This document shows positions 1 through 9,908 of a stretch of 64,000 nucleotides of DNA, piece after piece; the stretch's first letter is position 1, and each line of letters begins with the position of its first letter. The stretch comes from Rhodospirillaceae bacterium. GTDB lineage: Bacteria > Pseudomonadota > Alphaproteobacteria > SP197. The position numbers and the translations under genes were made by a program. The stretch is from positions 56,865-120,864 of the forward strand of contig PBNE01000010.1 of NCBI GenBank assembly GCA_002722885.1, read 5' to 3'. The notes under the pieces are model-generated. The model did no database searches and was not told the DNA's origin. It saw only the letters and a list, made by a program, of their open reading frames with translations.

Positions 1-1
1 C

Positions 2-541
2 CTGCCCGGCCAGCATCTGGTGATAGCCAGCGAATACGAACGGTTGACCCGTGACTGGATTGCCCGCGCGAACCTCGACGCGACCTTCGTGCGCTCCTAT
101 GGCGCGACCGAGGTGTTCCCGCCCGAAGACGCCGACTGCATCGTCGACAACTCGGCGACTGGCTCGACCCTGCGCGCAAACGGTCTTGAAATCGTTGGCG
201 AGGTCATGACCTCGTCGACCCGCCTCTATGCCCATCCGGCCTCACTGGAGGACGCGGACAAGCGTGCCGCCATCTACAGCTTCGTCATGATGGTGGGCTC
301 CGTGCTGGATGCCCGCCGGCGCGTGATGGTCGAAGTGAACGTGACCGCCGACGATCTGGAGGCCGTGATTGACGTGCTGCCGAGCATGCGGGAGCCGACC
401 ATTTCGCCGCTGCACGGCGCCGGGGGGTTCGCGATCAAGTCCGCGGTGCCGCGTGACGAACTCGCGCAGGTCATCCCGCGTATCAAGGCCCAGGGCGGCA
501 CCGACATCGTGGTCAGCCCCATAGGCAACATCGTGTCGTGA
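2..541 (+). CDS. hisG: ATP phosphoribosyltransferase (long form), 3' part
   Basis: This is the C-terminal part of HisG, which condenses ATP with PRPP in the first step of histidine synthesis; the 5' end lies outside the window. The visible protein includes the end of the catalytic domain ([19 protein letters not shown]) and then the ACT-like HisG_C regulatory domain that ends in [15 protein letters not shown]. That extra domain marks the long form of HisG, which works without HisZ. Many alphaproteobacteria instead have short HisG plus HisZ, so this is a hint of foreign origin. The stop is 7 nt before hisB, so the two are co-transcribed. Confidence 0.93.
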   Translation: MPGQHLVIASEYERLTRDWIARANLDATFVRSYGATEVFPPEDADCIVDNSATGSTLRANGLEIVGEVMTSSTRLYAHPASLEDADKRAAIYSFVMMVGSVLDARRRVMVEVNVTADDLEAVIDVLPSMREPTISPLHGAGGFAIKSAVPRDELAQVIPRIKAQGGTDIVVSPIGNIVS

Positions 542-548
542 GGATCCC

Positions 549-1136
549 ATGAGCACCCGCACCGCAACTGTGACCCGCAAGACCCGCGAAACCGATATCA
601 GCGCCACCGTGACGCTGGACGGCACCGGCCAGGCCGAGATCGCCACCGGCCTGCGCTTTCTGGATCACCTGCTCGATGCCCTGACCCGGCACAGCCGGAT
701 GGACATCATGCTGACCTGCACCGGCGATCTCGACATCGACGATCACCACACCGCCGAGGATTGTGGCCTGGCTCTGGGCGAAGCCTTCGACCAGGCGCTT
801 GGCGACAAGCGGGGCATTCGTCGCTTCGGCGAAGGTCATGCGCCACTCGACGAAGCGCTGGCCCGCGCCGTGATCGATCTTTCGGGGCGCCCCTATGTCT
901 ATGTCGATCTGGGGCTGCGCCGCGAGAAGGTCGGCGATATCGCCACCGAGATGATCGGCCATGTCCTGCAGTCCTTCGCCATGGCGGCCAATATGACCCT
1001 GCATGTCGAGCTGATCCGCGGCCAAAACGATCATCACCGTGCCGAAGCCGCCTTCAAGTCGCTGGCCCTGGCCCTGCGTCAGGCCGTCGCGCCGATGGGC
1101 CATGACGAGGTCCCCAGCACCAAGGGGGTGCTGTGA
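549..1136 (+). CDS. hisB: Imidazoleglycerol-phosphate dehydratase
   Basis: HisB removes water from imidazoleglycerol phosphate to give imidazole acetol phosphate, in the cytoplasm. At 195 aa it is a monofunctional dehydratase without the HisB-N phosphatase domain. The two duplicated metal-binding halves are visible: [13 protein letters not shown] with [12 protein letters not shown], and later the [17 protein letters not shown] block near the C terminus. The end, [10 protein letters not shown], is typical of the family. The start follows GAGGATCCC, a usable ribosome site. It overlaps hisH by 4 nt (GTGA). Details such as [16 protein letters not shown] look more like HisB of other phyla than the usual alphaproteobacterial form; that is an impression that needs a tree. 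Confidence 0.96.
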   Translation: MSTRTATVTRKTRETDISATVTLDGTGQAEIATGLRFLDHLLDALTRHSRMDIMLTCTGDLDIDDHHTAEDCGLALGEAFDQALGDKRGIRRFGEGHAPLDEALARAVIDLSGRPYVYVDLGLRREKVGDIATEMIGHVLQSFAMAANMTLHVELIRGQNDHHRAEAAFKSLALALRQAVAPMGHDEVPSTKGVL

Positions 1137-1738
1137 GCGGCCGCGAGGTCGTTGTCTGCCGCACCGGAACCGCCAACATTGCTTCCGTTCTGGCAGGCCT
1201 GACGCGGGCGGGCGGCGCCCCGCGCATGGCGACTGATCCCGACGACATCAGAAGCGCAAGCCATGTGATGCTGCCAGGCGTCGGCTCCTTCGGTGCGGCG
1301 ATGGCGAACCTCAACGAAAGCGCCATGGCCGAGCCCCTGCGCGAGCGTATGGCGGCCGGCAAACCGACCCTGTCGATCTGCGTCGGGCTCCAGCTGTTGG
1401 GATCGACGAGCGAGGAATCGCCCGGTGCCAAAGGCCTGGGCCTAATCGAGGCCGACTTCACACGCTTCGCCGGATCCGTGCGTGTTCCCCAGTTCGGCTG
1501 GAACCGCATCGAGGCCGACGAACACTGTTCTGTGCTGGCGAGCGGTCATGCCTACTTTGCCAACTCCTACCGACTGACCGAAGCGCCCGAAGGCTGGAAC
1601 GCCGCCATGGCCGACCACGGCGGACCGTTTGTCGCCGCCCTGGAGCGCGGGCCGGTGGTGGCCTGCCAGTTCCACCCGGAGCTTTCCGGTGCCTTCGGCC
1701 GTACGCTCCTTTCCCGCTGGATTGCCATGCCATGCTAA
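1133..1738 (+). CDS. hisH: Imidazole glycerol phosphate synthase, glutaminase subunit
   Basis: HisH hydrolyses glutamine and channels the ammonia to HisF. The 201-aa protein has the class I amidotransferase triad: the nucleophile Cys in [10 protein letters not shown] and the His and Glu in CQFHPELSG. The oxyanion-strand motif [11 protein letters not shown] is also present. The N terminus reads [14 protein letters not shown] where the common form has an Asp-Tyr-Gly-x-Gly-Asn block, so this is a divergent HisH. The start is GTG at 1133, overlapping the hisB stop, and the 3' end overlaps hisF by 7 nt, which fits translational coupling of the two subunits. Confidence 0.95.
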   Translation: MSGREVVVCRTGTANIASVLAGLTRAGGAPRMATDPDDIRSASHVMLPGVGSFGAAMANLNESAMAEPLRERMAAGKPTLSICVGLQLLGSTSEESPGAKGLGLIEADFTRFAGSVRVPQFGWNRIEADEHCSVLASGHAYFANSYRLTEAPEGWNAAMADHGGPFVAALERGPVVACQFHPELSGAFGRTLLSRWIAMPC

Positions 1739-2505
1739 CCGCTCGTGTGATCCCCTGCCTCGATATCGACGACGGCCGTGTCGTGAAGGGCGTGCGCTTT
1801 CAAGGCCTGCGCGATGCCGGCGATCCGGTAGAGCTTTCGATATCCTACGAAGCGCAGGGCGCTGACGAGCTGGTCATGCTGGATGTCTCGGCCACGCCGG
1901 AAGGGCGTGGCAACGCGCTGGTTACCGTCGCGACCGTACGGAAAGAGCTCGGCATCCCGCTGACGGTAGGCGGTGGCGTTCGAAAGGCAGCCGATGCCGG
2001 GGCTCTGCTGGAAGCCGGTGCCGACAAGGTCGCGGCCAACACGGCTGCGGTGGCCCGGCCCGAATTGCTTACCGAGATCGCCGGCCACTTCGGCAGCCAG
2101 TGCGCCATCGTCGCGATCGATGCCGCCCGCAAGGCCGACGACGACGGCTGGGAGGTCGTCACCATGTCGGGCAAGAACTGGACTGGGATCGACGCCATCG
2201 GCTGGGCGCAGGAGGCCGTGGAGCGCGGCGCGGGCGAAATCCTTCTCACGAGCTGGGACCGCGACGGCACACGTTCCGGCTATGACACGGTTCTGCTGAA
2301 AGCCATCTCGGACGCCGTGCACGTGCCGGTGATCGCGTCGGGTGGCGCAGCAATCCCCGAACACCTGGTGGAAGCGCTCGAGGCCGGCGCGGACTCTGTG
2401 CTGGCAGCCTCGATCTTTCACGACGGCGACTATAGGGTGGCCGATATCAAGCGGGTGATGGCCGCAGCCGGCATCCCGACCCGCATGGACTCCCACGAGA
2501 CCTGA
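1732..2505 (+). CDS. hisF: Imidazole glycerol phosphate synthase, cyclase subunit
   Basis: HisF is the (beta/alpha)8 cyclase that turns PRFAR plus ammonia into imidazoleglycerol phosphate and AICAR. The 257-aa length is normal. Both catalytic aspartates can be seen, one in IPCLDIDDG near residue 11 and one in AIVAIDAAR near residue 130. The phosphate-binding loops VGGGVR and ASGGAA are intact. The usual TSMDRDGT motif reads TSWDRDGT here, another sign of divergence. It overlaps hisH by 7 nt, as expected for the two halves of one complex. Confidence 0.96.
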   Translation: MLTARVIPCLDIDDGRVVKGVRFQGLRDAGDPVELSISYEAQGADELVMLDVSATPEGRGNALVTVATVRKELGIPLTVGGGVRKAADAGALLEAGADKVAANTAAVARPELLTEIAGHFGSQCAIVAIDAARKADDDGWEVVTMSGKNWTGIDAIGWAQEAVERGAGEILLTSWDRDGTRSGYDTVLLKAISDAVHVPVIASGGAAIPEHLVEALEAGADSVLAASIFHDGDYRVADIKRVMAAAGIPTRMDSHET

Positions 2506-2510
2506 TAGCC

Positions 2511-3707
2511 ATGGCCACCACGGACACCCAACCCAAGCGCTTGCCGATCCTAACGTTCTGCGCCGGACACATGGCGGTGGATTGGCCCCATGGCGCGTTC
2601 TGGGTGCTACAGCCGCCCATCGCCCTGGCGATGGGTCTGTCGCCGTCGCAGATGGGTCTGATGGTCGCGCTCACCGCCGTCGGCGCGACTCTGAGCCTGC
2701 TCCCCGCGGGTATGCTGAGTGATCACACACGCCGCCGCGGCCCCGTGTTCGCCGGGACATTTGTGTGGGTTGTCGTGGGGTACGGTCTCGCCAGTCTGGC
2801 CCCGGACTTCTGGACCCTGACTCTGATGCTCGCCATCGCCGGGATGGGAACCTCGGCCTGGCATCCGTTGGCGACCGGGACACTGACCCAGACCATGGCA
2901 GGCCAGCGTGCCCGGGTTTTGGGCATCCACGCCATGGGCGGCACCCTCGCGGAGGTCTTCGCACCGCTGCTGACCGGCGTGCTTCTGCTCTATCTCGACT
3001 GGCGTGAGGGACTGGCGCTTGCCGTGATCCCGGCAGCCGTTGTGGGCATCATCTTCTTCCAGGCTCGCGATCGCCTGACGGTCGAAACGGCGAGTGCCGC
3101 GCGTCTTGGCGACCTCAAAGAGATGATGCAGCAGTGGACCAGCAAGACCGGTCTCGCGCTGGTCTCGATGATCAGCATCTACAACATGGCCGTGATGTCC
3201 GTTCTGGCGATGGCCACGCTCTACATCGTCAACGATCTCGGCTTCTCCGTGTTCTGGGGTGGCGTCGCTTTCTCAGCCATGATCCTGGCCGGAGCCGTGT
3301 TCCAGCCTATCATGGGCCATCTGTCGGACACGATGGGTCGCCGCAAGATCTTCGCGATCTCGCTGTTCGCGGCAGCACCGCTGGGCTTTGCCATGCCGTT
3401 CATCGGGTCACCCTGGGTCGCGATAGGCTTCCTGATCGTCATGATCGGGGCATTCTACGGTGTCCGTTCGGTCGTGCTGGCCTCAGCCGTCGACTTCGCG
3501 GGCAAGCGTGAGGGCACGACGCTGGGCCTCGCTTTCACGCTGATGGATGGTGTGGGTGCCCTGGGCGCCTTCCTGGGCGGCTGGGCCGGTGATTTCGATC
3601 TGGCCTATGCCTTTGCCCTGGCTTCGGGTTTCGCCATGATTTCCGGAACGATCGCGCTTGGCTCGACCTTAGCCTTCCCGAAGATTCAGGCGGAACCCGC
3701 GGAATGA
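2511..3707 (+). CDS. MFS transporter inside the histidine operon
   Basis: A 398-aa major facilitator with about 12 hydrophobic segments. The loop between helices 2 and 3 carries the MFS signature-like GMLSDHTRRRG, with a second copy, GHLSDTMGRRK, at the start of the C-terminal half. The AWHPLATGTLTQ stretch recalls the fosmidomycin-resistance (Fsr) group of exporters, but I cannot name a substrate. It starts 5 nt after hisF and its stop overlaps the next gene by 4 nt (ATGA at 3704-3707), so it is part of the his operon. A role in moving histidine, a pathway intermediate or a related compound is inference from position only. Confidence 0.9.
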   Translation: MATTDTQPKRLPILTFCAGHMAVDWPHGAFWVLQPPIALAMGLSPSQMGLMVALTAVGATLSLLPAGMLSDHTRRRGPVFAGTFVWVVVGYGLASLAPDFWTLTLMLAIAGMGTSAWHPLATGTLTQTMAGQRARVLGIHAMGGTLAEVFAPLLTGVLLLYLDWREGLALAVIPAAVVGIIFFQARDRLTVETASAARLGDLKEMMQQWTSKTGLALVSMISIYNMAVMSVLAMATLYIVNDLGFSVFWGGVAFSAMILAGAVFQPIMGHLSDTMGRRKIFAISLFAAAPLGFAMPFIGSPWVAIGFLIVMIGAFYGVRSVVLASAVDFAGKREGTTLGLAFTLMDGVGALGAFLGGWAGDFDLAYAFALASGFAMISGTIALGSTLAFPKIQAEPAE

Positions 3708-4966
3708 TCATCCCGTCGATTGACCTGATGGGCGGTCAGGCTGTCCAGCTTGTGGGTGGCAAGGAGATGGCCATCGAGGCGGGCGATCCACGGCCCATCG
3801 CCGAACGCTTCCGGCTCGCCGGCGAGATCGCCGTGATCGATCTCGATGCCGCATTGGGCCAGGGCGACAACCGTGCCCTGATCGAAGAGCTCGTGACCCT
3901 GGCGCCCTGTCGCGTGGGTGGCGGTATCCGCGATGTCGAAGCCGCCATCCGTTGGCTCGATGCCGGCGCGTCTAAGGTGATCCTGGGTACCGCAGCCAAA
4001 CCGGAGATCCTCTCGCAGTTGCCCCGTGAACGCGTGACCGCGGCGCTCGACGCCGTGGAAGGTGAAGTGGTCACCCACGGCTGGACGACCAAGACCGGCG
4101 CATCGGTCAAGGACCGGATGGCGGAACTGCGTGATCTCGTGGGCGGCTTTCTCGTGACCTTCGTGGAGCGCGAAGGGCGCATGCAGGGCACCGACCTCGA
4201 TGCCACCCGGCGCCTCAAGGACGCGGCGGGTTCCGCAGAACTCACGGTCGCAGGAGGGTTCACCACAGCCAACGACATCCGTCTGGCCGACCAAGCCGGG
4301 GCCGATGCCCAGGTCGGCATGGCACTCTATTCCGGCGCGCTGCACTTGGCCGATGCCATTGCAGCCCCCCTCAAGAGCGACCGGCCGGACGGACTGTGGC
4401 CCACGGTGGTGTGCGACGAACACGGCCGCGCACTGGGCCTGGCCTATTCGGACCGCGAAAGCCTCACCGCAGCGGTGGACCGTGGTGTCGGGGCCTATCA
4501 CTCGCGCCGACGCGGTCTCTGGGTGAAGGGCGAGACCTCCGGTGCGACCCAGGACCTGTTGAAGATCGACCTCGACTGCGACCGCGATGCCTTGCGTTTC
4601 ACCGTGCGCCAGTCCGGCGATGGCTTCTGCCATCTCGACACCTGGACCTGCTGGGGCGAGGACGACGGCCTGCCCGCCCTCGCCCGCCTGATCGCCGAAC
4701 GCCGTGCCTCCGCCCCCGAAGGCTCCTACACACGCCGCCTGTTCGACGAAGCCGGTCTGCTCGATGCCAAACTGCTCGAAGAGGCGCAGGAGCTGGTCGA
4801 GGCCGAAAGCTGCGATGACGTCGCCCATGAAGCGGCCGACGTCATCTACTTCGCACTTGCCGCCGCCGCCCGTGCCGGGGTCTCGCTTTCCGACATCGAG
4901 CGGGAACTCGTCCGCCGGAGCCGGAAGGTCACCCGACGCAAGGGCGACGCGAAGCCGTCAGCCTGA
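3704..4966 (+). CDS. hisA/hisI/hisE: HisA-HisI-HisE trifunctional fusion protein
   Basis: A 420-aa protein that joins three histidine enzymes. Residues 1 to about 225 are HisA (ProFAR isomerase): IPSIDLMGG with catalytic Asp7, and TAALDAVEG with the second Asp near residue 116. Residues about 230-318 are HisI (PRA-CH): YHSRRRGLWVKGETSG, the DCDRDAL block with Cys292, and GFCHLDTWTCWG with Cys309 and Cys316, the expected zinc ligands. Residues about 321-415 are HisE (PRA-PH): SYTRRLFDEAG, LLEEAQELVEAE and HEAADVIYF. All key residues seem intact. HisI-HisE fusions are common; HisA joined to HisIE is not an arrangement I know as usual. It would carry out three consecutive steps, pyrophosphohydrolase, cyclohydrolase and isomerase. 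Confidence 0.93.
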   Translation: MIIPSIDLMGGQAVQLVGGKEMAIEAGDPRPIAERFRLAGEIAVIDLDAALGQGDNRALIEELVTLAPCRVGGGIRDVEAAIRWLDAGASKVILGTAAKPEILSQLPRERVTAALDAVEGEVVTHGWTTKTGASVKDRMAELRDLVGGFLVTFVEREGRMQGTDLDATRRLKDAAGSAELTVAGGFTTANDIRLADQAGADAQVGMALYSGALHLADAIAAPLKSDRPDGLWPTVVCDEHGRALGLAYSDRESLTAAVDRGVGAYHSRRRGLWVKGETSGATQDLLKIDLDCDRDALRFTVRQSGDGFCHLDTWTCWGEDDGLPALARLIAERRASAPEGSYTRRLFDEAGLLDAKLLEEAQELVEAESCDDVAHEAADVIYFALAAAARAGVSLSDIERELVRRSRKVTRRKGDAKPSA

Positions 4967-5446
4967 CGACGCAAGAAGCAATCCCGCCAGAAGAAAGCAT
5001 GCTGCAGCAGCCGTGGAGGCGACGGTCCTGACGTTGTTCCAGAAGGACCAGCGGGGGACATAGGTCCGCCAGGAGTCAGCAGCCTGCTCGGCCTGGTCGC
5101 GCAGGGCTTCCAGCCGATGATTCATCGCAATGTTAAAGGCAAAGGACACGCCGATCAGATAAAGCGGCGCACTGGCGATCAGAAGCGCAGAGGCCGGGCC
5201 GACCGGCTGCACCAGCGCAACGGAAGCGAGTAGCGCCGACAGAACGACCATGCCCTAGAGAAGGACCATTGTGGCCGAGCGATAAATTTCGCGATTGAGG
5301 GTCTGCATGACCTCTATGCCTGCCGCAGGGGTGGCCAGGCGCAGAGCACGCATCATGAAATCGGAGAAAATCAGAAAGAGGCCTGCAACCAGACCACCGG
5401 CAAGGGCGGCGATCTGGCTGCCGATCAGGATGAGAGTAAGGGTCAT
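4958..5446 (-). pseudogene. DUF1772 membrane protein interrupted by an amber stop
   Basis: Two minus-strand segments in the same frame are separated only by one TAG at 5255-5257. Upstream reads MTLTLILIGSQIAALAGG and downstream reads GMVVLSALLASVAL. Together they give about 160 aa with four hydrophobic segments and the family's RYxxxWxxWNxVRT-type C-terminal motif (YVPRWSFWNNVRTVAS), which matches DUF1772 (anthrone oxygenase-like). A Trp-to-stop change (TGG to TAG) would explain it. I start it at the ATG at 5446, 22 nt after the reductase gene with which it shares the TetR-controlled promoter. The 3' end overlaps the his fusion gene by 9 nt in the convergent direction. Confidence 0.8.
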
Positions 5447-5468
5447 GACATGTCTCCCAGGCGCCGGG

Positions 5469-6098
5469 TCAGTAGGAGAGCGCCGGGGCGCGGTGTAGAT
5501 AGGTGAGGTCACAGATCTGACGCAGCATGAAGTCGGCGACATCGGCGCGTGACACTTTCAGCTTCGGGGCCGGCTCGGCAGCGGAAAAACCGCGTCGATA
5601 GCGTCCGGTGCGTTCGCCGTCCGTGAAGTTGCTGGGCCGCACCAGGGTCCAGTCGAGACCGCTGGCCATCACGAGGCGCTCCTGGTTCTCATAGTCGGCG
5701 TGCAGGCGCCGCATCACGAGCGGGAAAATCAGATAGCGGTAATGGAACGGCAGCAGATCACGGCTGTCACCGGCCCCAAGGCCGGACGGGCAGACCAGAC
5801 GCCGGACATCGCTGGCCTGCATCGCCCGGATGATCGTGTCGGTCCCCGCAGCGCGCAGGCCATCGCCGTTGAGCAGCGGCATGCCCAGCGCACAGACCAC
5901 CGCATCCCGACCTTCGATGGCCTGGCGCACAGCGGTGCCGTCGAGGACGTCACCTTCGACAACATCGAGATCAGGATCCGGCGTTTCGAGCCTGGCCGCA
6001 TCACGGCTAAAGGCCGTGACGCGATGGCCCTCGGCCGGGGCCTGAGACACGAGGTGTCGACCCACGCCGCCTGTGGCGCCGAAGATGGCGAGATGCAT
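5469..6098 (-). CDS. NAD(P)H-binding atypical SDR reductase
   Basis: A 209-aa NAD(P)-binding protein. It opens with the Rossmann motif LAIFGATGGVGRHLV and goes on through GDVLDG, VCALGMP, VCPSGLGAGD and WTLVRPSNF, which places it in the NmrA/NAD(P)H-binding atypical SDR group. The substrate is unknown. It is the first gene of a minus-strand unit with the broken DUF1772 gene, divergent from a TetR regulator. A good minus-strand promoter (TTGTCA, 17 nt, TATAAC) has the operator palindrome as its spacer, so TetR repression is likely. Confidence 0.87.
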   Translation of the reverse strand: MHLAIFGATGGVGRHLVSQAPAEGHRVTAFSRDAARLETPDPDLDVVEGDVLDGTAVRQAIEGRDAVVCALGMPLLNGDGLRAAGTDTIIRAMQASDVRRLVCPSGLGAGDSRDLLPFHYRYLIFPLVMRRLHADYENQERLVMASGLDWTLVRPSNFTDGERTGRYRRGFSAAEPAPKLKVSRADVADFMLRQICDLTYLHRAPALSY

Positions 6099-6115
6099 GG
6101 TTGGCTCTCCTGTTT

Positions 6116-6178
6116 GTTATAATTGACACTGTGTCAATTGACAAAGCAGCGAATGGAAATATCTTTACACTATGTCAA
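6116..6178. promoter_or_regulatory. Divergent promoter with two TetR-type operators
   Basis: The intergenic region holds a perfect 9-nt inverted repeat around one central base, AATTGACACTGTGTCAATT, at 6121-6139. On the minus strand it exactly fills the spacer between TTGTCA (6144-6139) and TATAAC (6121-6116). A second, weaker copy, TTACACTATGTCAA, matches 12 of 14 positions and covers the tetR start codon at 6172. On the plus strand TTGACA (6138-6143) and TATCTT (6160-6165) are 16 nt apart, which would start tetR transcription close to its ATG, perhaps as a leaderless message. Repression of both directions by the TetR protein is inferred. Confidence 0.8.
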
Positions 6179-6771
6179 GTATCGAAATCAGCACCCGCGA
6201 GAAAATTCTTCAGGCGACCCTGGATCTGCTGCAGCACGAACCCGGGGTCGCCGTGCGCATGGCCGATATCGCGCGGCGCGCCGGTGTCTCTCGTCAGGCG
6301 CTCTATCTCCATTTCGCCACGCGCACCGACCTCCTGATCGCCACAACGTTTCACCTCGATGCTCTCAACAACAGCGAGGCAAGACTTAAGTTCAGCCGGC
6401 AGGCAACCACCGGTCTGGAGCAGCTGGATGCCTTCATCACCGCATGGGCCGGCCATCTTCCCGAGATCAGCGCCGTGGCGCGTGCCCTGCTCGCCTTGCG
6501 CGCCATCGACGACGCGGCCGCAGCCGCCTGGGACCAACGCATGCAGGATATGCGGGAGGGCTGCGCCGCGGCCGTCGAGGCCATGCACCGCGATGGTGAT
6601 CTGACCCCGGAGCTCTCCCCGGAGCGGGCAGCGGACATTCTCTGGACCCTGTTGTCGTTCCAGACGTGGGATCAGCTCACGCAGACCTGCGGCTGGACGC
6701 AGACTGCCTATCTCAAGACGATGAAGGAGATGGCACGGCGCGTACTGATGCGCCGGGATGGCACGCCTTAG
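6172..6771 (+). CDS. TetR-family transcriptional regulator
   Basis: A 199-aa TetR regulator. The N-terminal helix-turn-helix is plain: REKILQATLDLL, then MADIARRAGVSRQALYLHF. The C-terminal ligand domain is variable and gives no clue to the inducer. It is divergent from the reductase/DUF1772 unit, and an operator-like copy covers its own start codon, so autoregulation is likely. There is no clear ribosome site upstream of the ATG, in keeping with a leaderless transcript. Confidence 0.93.
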   Translation: MSSIEISTREKILQATLDLLQHEPGVAVRMADIARRAGVSRQALYLHFATRTDLLIATTFHLDALNNSEARLKFSRQATTGLEQLDAFITAWAGHLPEISAVARALLALRAIDDAAAAAWDQRMQDMREGCAAAVEAMHRDGDLTPELSPERAADILWTLLSFQTWDQLTQTCGWTQTAYLKTMKEMARRVLMRRDGTP

Positions 6772-6838
6772 TCAAAAAAAATCGCAGGATTCCGCGCCCA
6801 AGGGCTTGATCCCAGCGGGAAAAGCCTTAAATCGCCTG

Positions 6839-6865
6839 CTAGCACTCGCTGTAAGTGAGTGCCAA
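6839..6865 (+). promoter_or_regulatory. CIRCE element (HrcA operator)
   Basis: CTAGCACTC, a 9-nt spacer and GAGTGCCAA match the CIRCE consensus (TTAGCACTC-N9-GAGTGCTAA) at 16 of 18 positions. It lies 46 nt upstream of the groES start. HrcA binding here represses groESL outside heat stress, as known from alphaproteobacteria and Gram-positives. No hrcA gene is in the window. Confidence 0.93.
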
Positions 6866-6911
6866 AGATCAATCAACAGCGAAAAAAATAGCTCAATCAG
6901 GAGGTTGAAGC

Positions 6912-7199
6912 ATGGCGTTCCGACCGCTGCACGACCGCGTCCTTGTCCGCCGCACTGACGGTGACGAGAAAAGCGCGGGCGGCATTATCATTCCCGACAC
7001 CGCCAAGGAAAAGCCCATGGAGGGCAAGATCGTCGCTGTGGGCCCCGGCGCCCGCGACGGGGACGGCAAGGTCCAGGCCCTCGACGTGAAGAAGGGCGAC
7101 ACCGTCCTCTTCGGCAAGTGGTCCGGCACCGAGATCAAGCTTGATGGCGAAGAGCTCCTCATCATGAAGGAGTCCGACATCATGGGCGTGATCGGCTGA
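6912..7199 (+). CDS. groES: Co-chaperonin GroES
   Basis: The 95-aa GroES forms the heptameric lid of the GroEL chamber. The sequence is canonical: [12 protein letters not shown] at the N terminus, the mobile-loop region [15 protein letters not shown], and [15 protein letters not shown] at the C terminus. A strong ribosome site (CAGGAGG) precedes the ATG. It is co-transcribed with groEL 27 nt downstream and controlled by the CIRCE element upstream. Confidence 0.98.
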   Translation: MAFRPLHDRVLVRRTDGDEKSAGGIIIPDTAKEKPMEGKIVAVGPGARDGDGKVQALDVKKGDTVLFGKWSGTEIKLDGEELLIMKESDIMGVIG

Positions 7200-7211
7200 C
7201 CGAAGCGATAA

Positions 7212-8861
<1,650 letters not shown>

Positions 8862-8886
8862 TCCAGCCCGTCATCGCGTTATCATC

Positions 8887-8921
8887 GGGGCCGCAGCACC
8901 ACGCTGCGGCCCCTTTGTTTT
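8887..8921 (+). terminator. Intrinsic terminator of groESL
   Basis: A perfect 10-bp stem (GGGGCCGCAG / CTGCGGCCCC) with a 7-nt loop is followed by TTTGTTTT. It lies 25 nt past the groEL stop and ends the operon. It may also work for the convergent flavoprotein gene, though no T-tract serves that strand. Confidence 0.92.
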
Positions 8922-8951
8922 GACTAGACATCGTCAGGAGAGCCTAGCGAC

Positions 8952-9854
8952 CTAATCCTCCAGCACCATCGCATGATGGGTACCGACAGCGGCGTTGACG
9001 CCGTCGGCCATGGCGAGGGTGACGTTTTGGAAGGGGCGGGCGATGTAGTCGGCGGCGTAGACGCCGGCTACGCTAGTCTGGTTCCAGAAATTGGTTTCGA
9101 GATAGGGGCCGAAGTCCGCGTCGACCGTGGCGCAACCCAGCTGTTCGACCAGATCGCCGTTGGGCCGTGTGGCTGACAGGGTGAAGACACTATCGGCGGG
9201 AATCGAGCGACCGTCGACCAGGCGCACAGCTTCGACGCTGTCGCCCCTGCCTTCGATGGCCGCGACGGCGTCATCCTCCATCGCGACACCGCGTGCCTTC
9301 AGGGCAGAGCGGTCATCGTCTGAGAGGTCGACGCGGTCGTCAGGAAACAGCGTGACCTCTCCGCGCCAGTCCGGCAGCACCAGCGCCTGCACAAGAGAGG
9401 CATGGTTGAACCCGATGCCGGCGAGCCGCTGGCCGCTGACCTCGTAGCCGTGGCAGTAGGGGCAGTGATGCACGCTGCGGCCCCCGCGCTCCGCAAGTCC
9501 GGGAACATCGGGCAGGTCATCGGAAACACCATGGGCCAGGATCAGGCGCGGTGCAGCGATGGTGTCGCCGGTTTCCAGCGTCAGACCGAAGCAACCGTCT
9601 GTGGCCTCTGCGGAGGCCACCACGCCGTCGATTCGGTCGAGGCCAGGATAACACTGCACCCCGGCAACAAGAGCGGCGTTGACCGCGGTGGGCGCGTGGC
9701 CGTCCTGGCCGGGAATGCCGTGGACGGCCTCGGCCATGCGGTTGCGCGGGCGGTCGCCGTCGATCAATAGTACACGGCGCCGCGCCCGCACGAGCTGCAG
9801 GGCGGCGGCAAGACCGGCAAAACTGCCGACGATGATGACGATCTCATGGTCCAT
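8952..9854 (-). CDS. Thioredoxin-reductase-like FAD/NAD(P) oxidoreductase
   Basis: A 300-aa class II pyridine nucleotide-disulfide oxidoreductase. It has the thioredoxin-reductase layout: N-terminal FAD motif, a CPYC redox motif in HHCPYCHGYEVSG, and a C-terminal FAD stretch, GVYAADYIARPFQNV. I start it at the ATG at 9854 (MDHEIVIIV); an upstream GTG would add eight unlikely residues. The N-terminal dinucleotide loop reads VGSFAGLAA, one residue shorter than the usual GGSxAG/GxGxxG loop, which could weaken FAD binding. Its partner and role are unknown; the group is often called FAD-dependent oxidoreductase with little experimental support. Confidence 0.85.
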   Translation of the reverse strand: MDHEIVIIVGSFAGLAAALQLVRARRRVLLIDGDRPRNRMAEAVHGIPGQDGHAPTAVNAALVAGVQCYPGLDRIDGVVASAEATDGCFGLTLETGDTIAAPRLILAHGVSDDLPDVPGLAERGGRSVHHCPYCHGYEVSGQRLAGIGFNHASLVQALVLPDWRGEVTLFPDDRVDLSDDDRSALKARGVAMEDDAVAAIEGRGDSVEAVRLVDGRSIPADSVFTLSATRPNGDLVEQLGCATVDADFGPYLETNFWNQTSVAGVYAADYIARPFQNVTLAMADGVNAAVGTHHAMVLED

Positions 9855-9908
9855 ACTATCGTCTCCGTTCCTTACCAAAACGCTATCACGGAGGACCAGT
9901 ACAACGAG

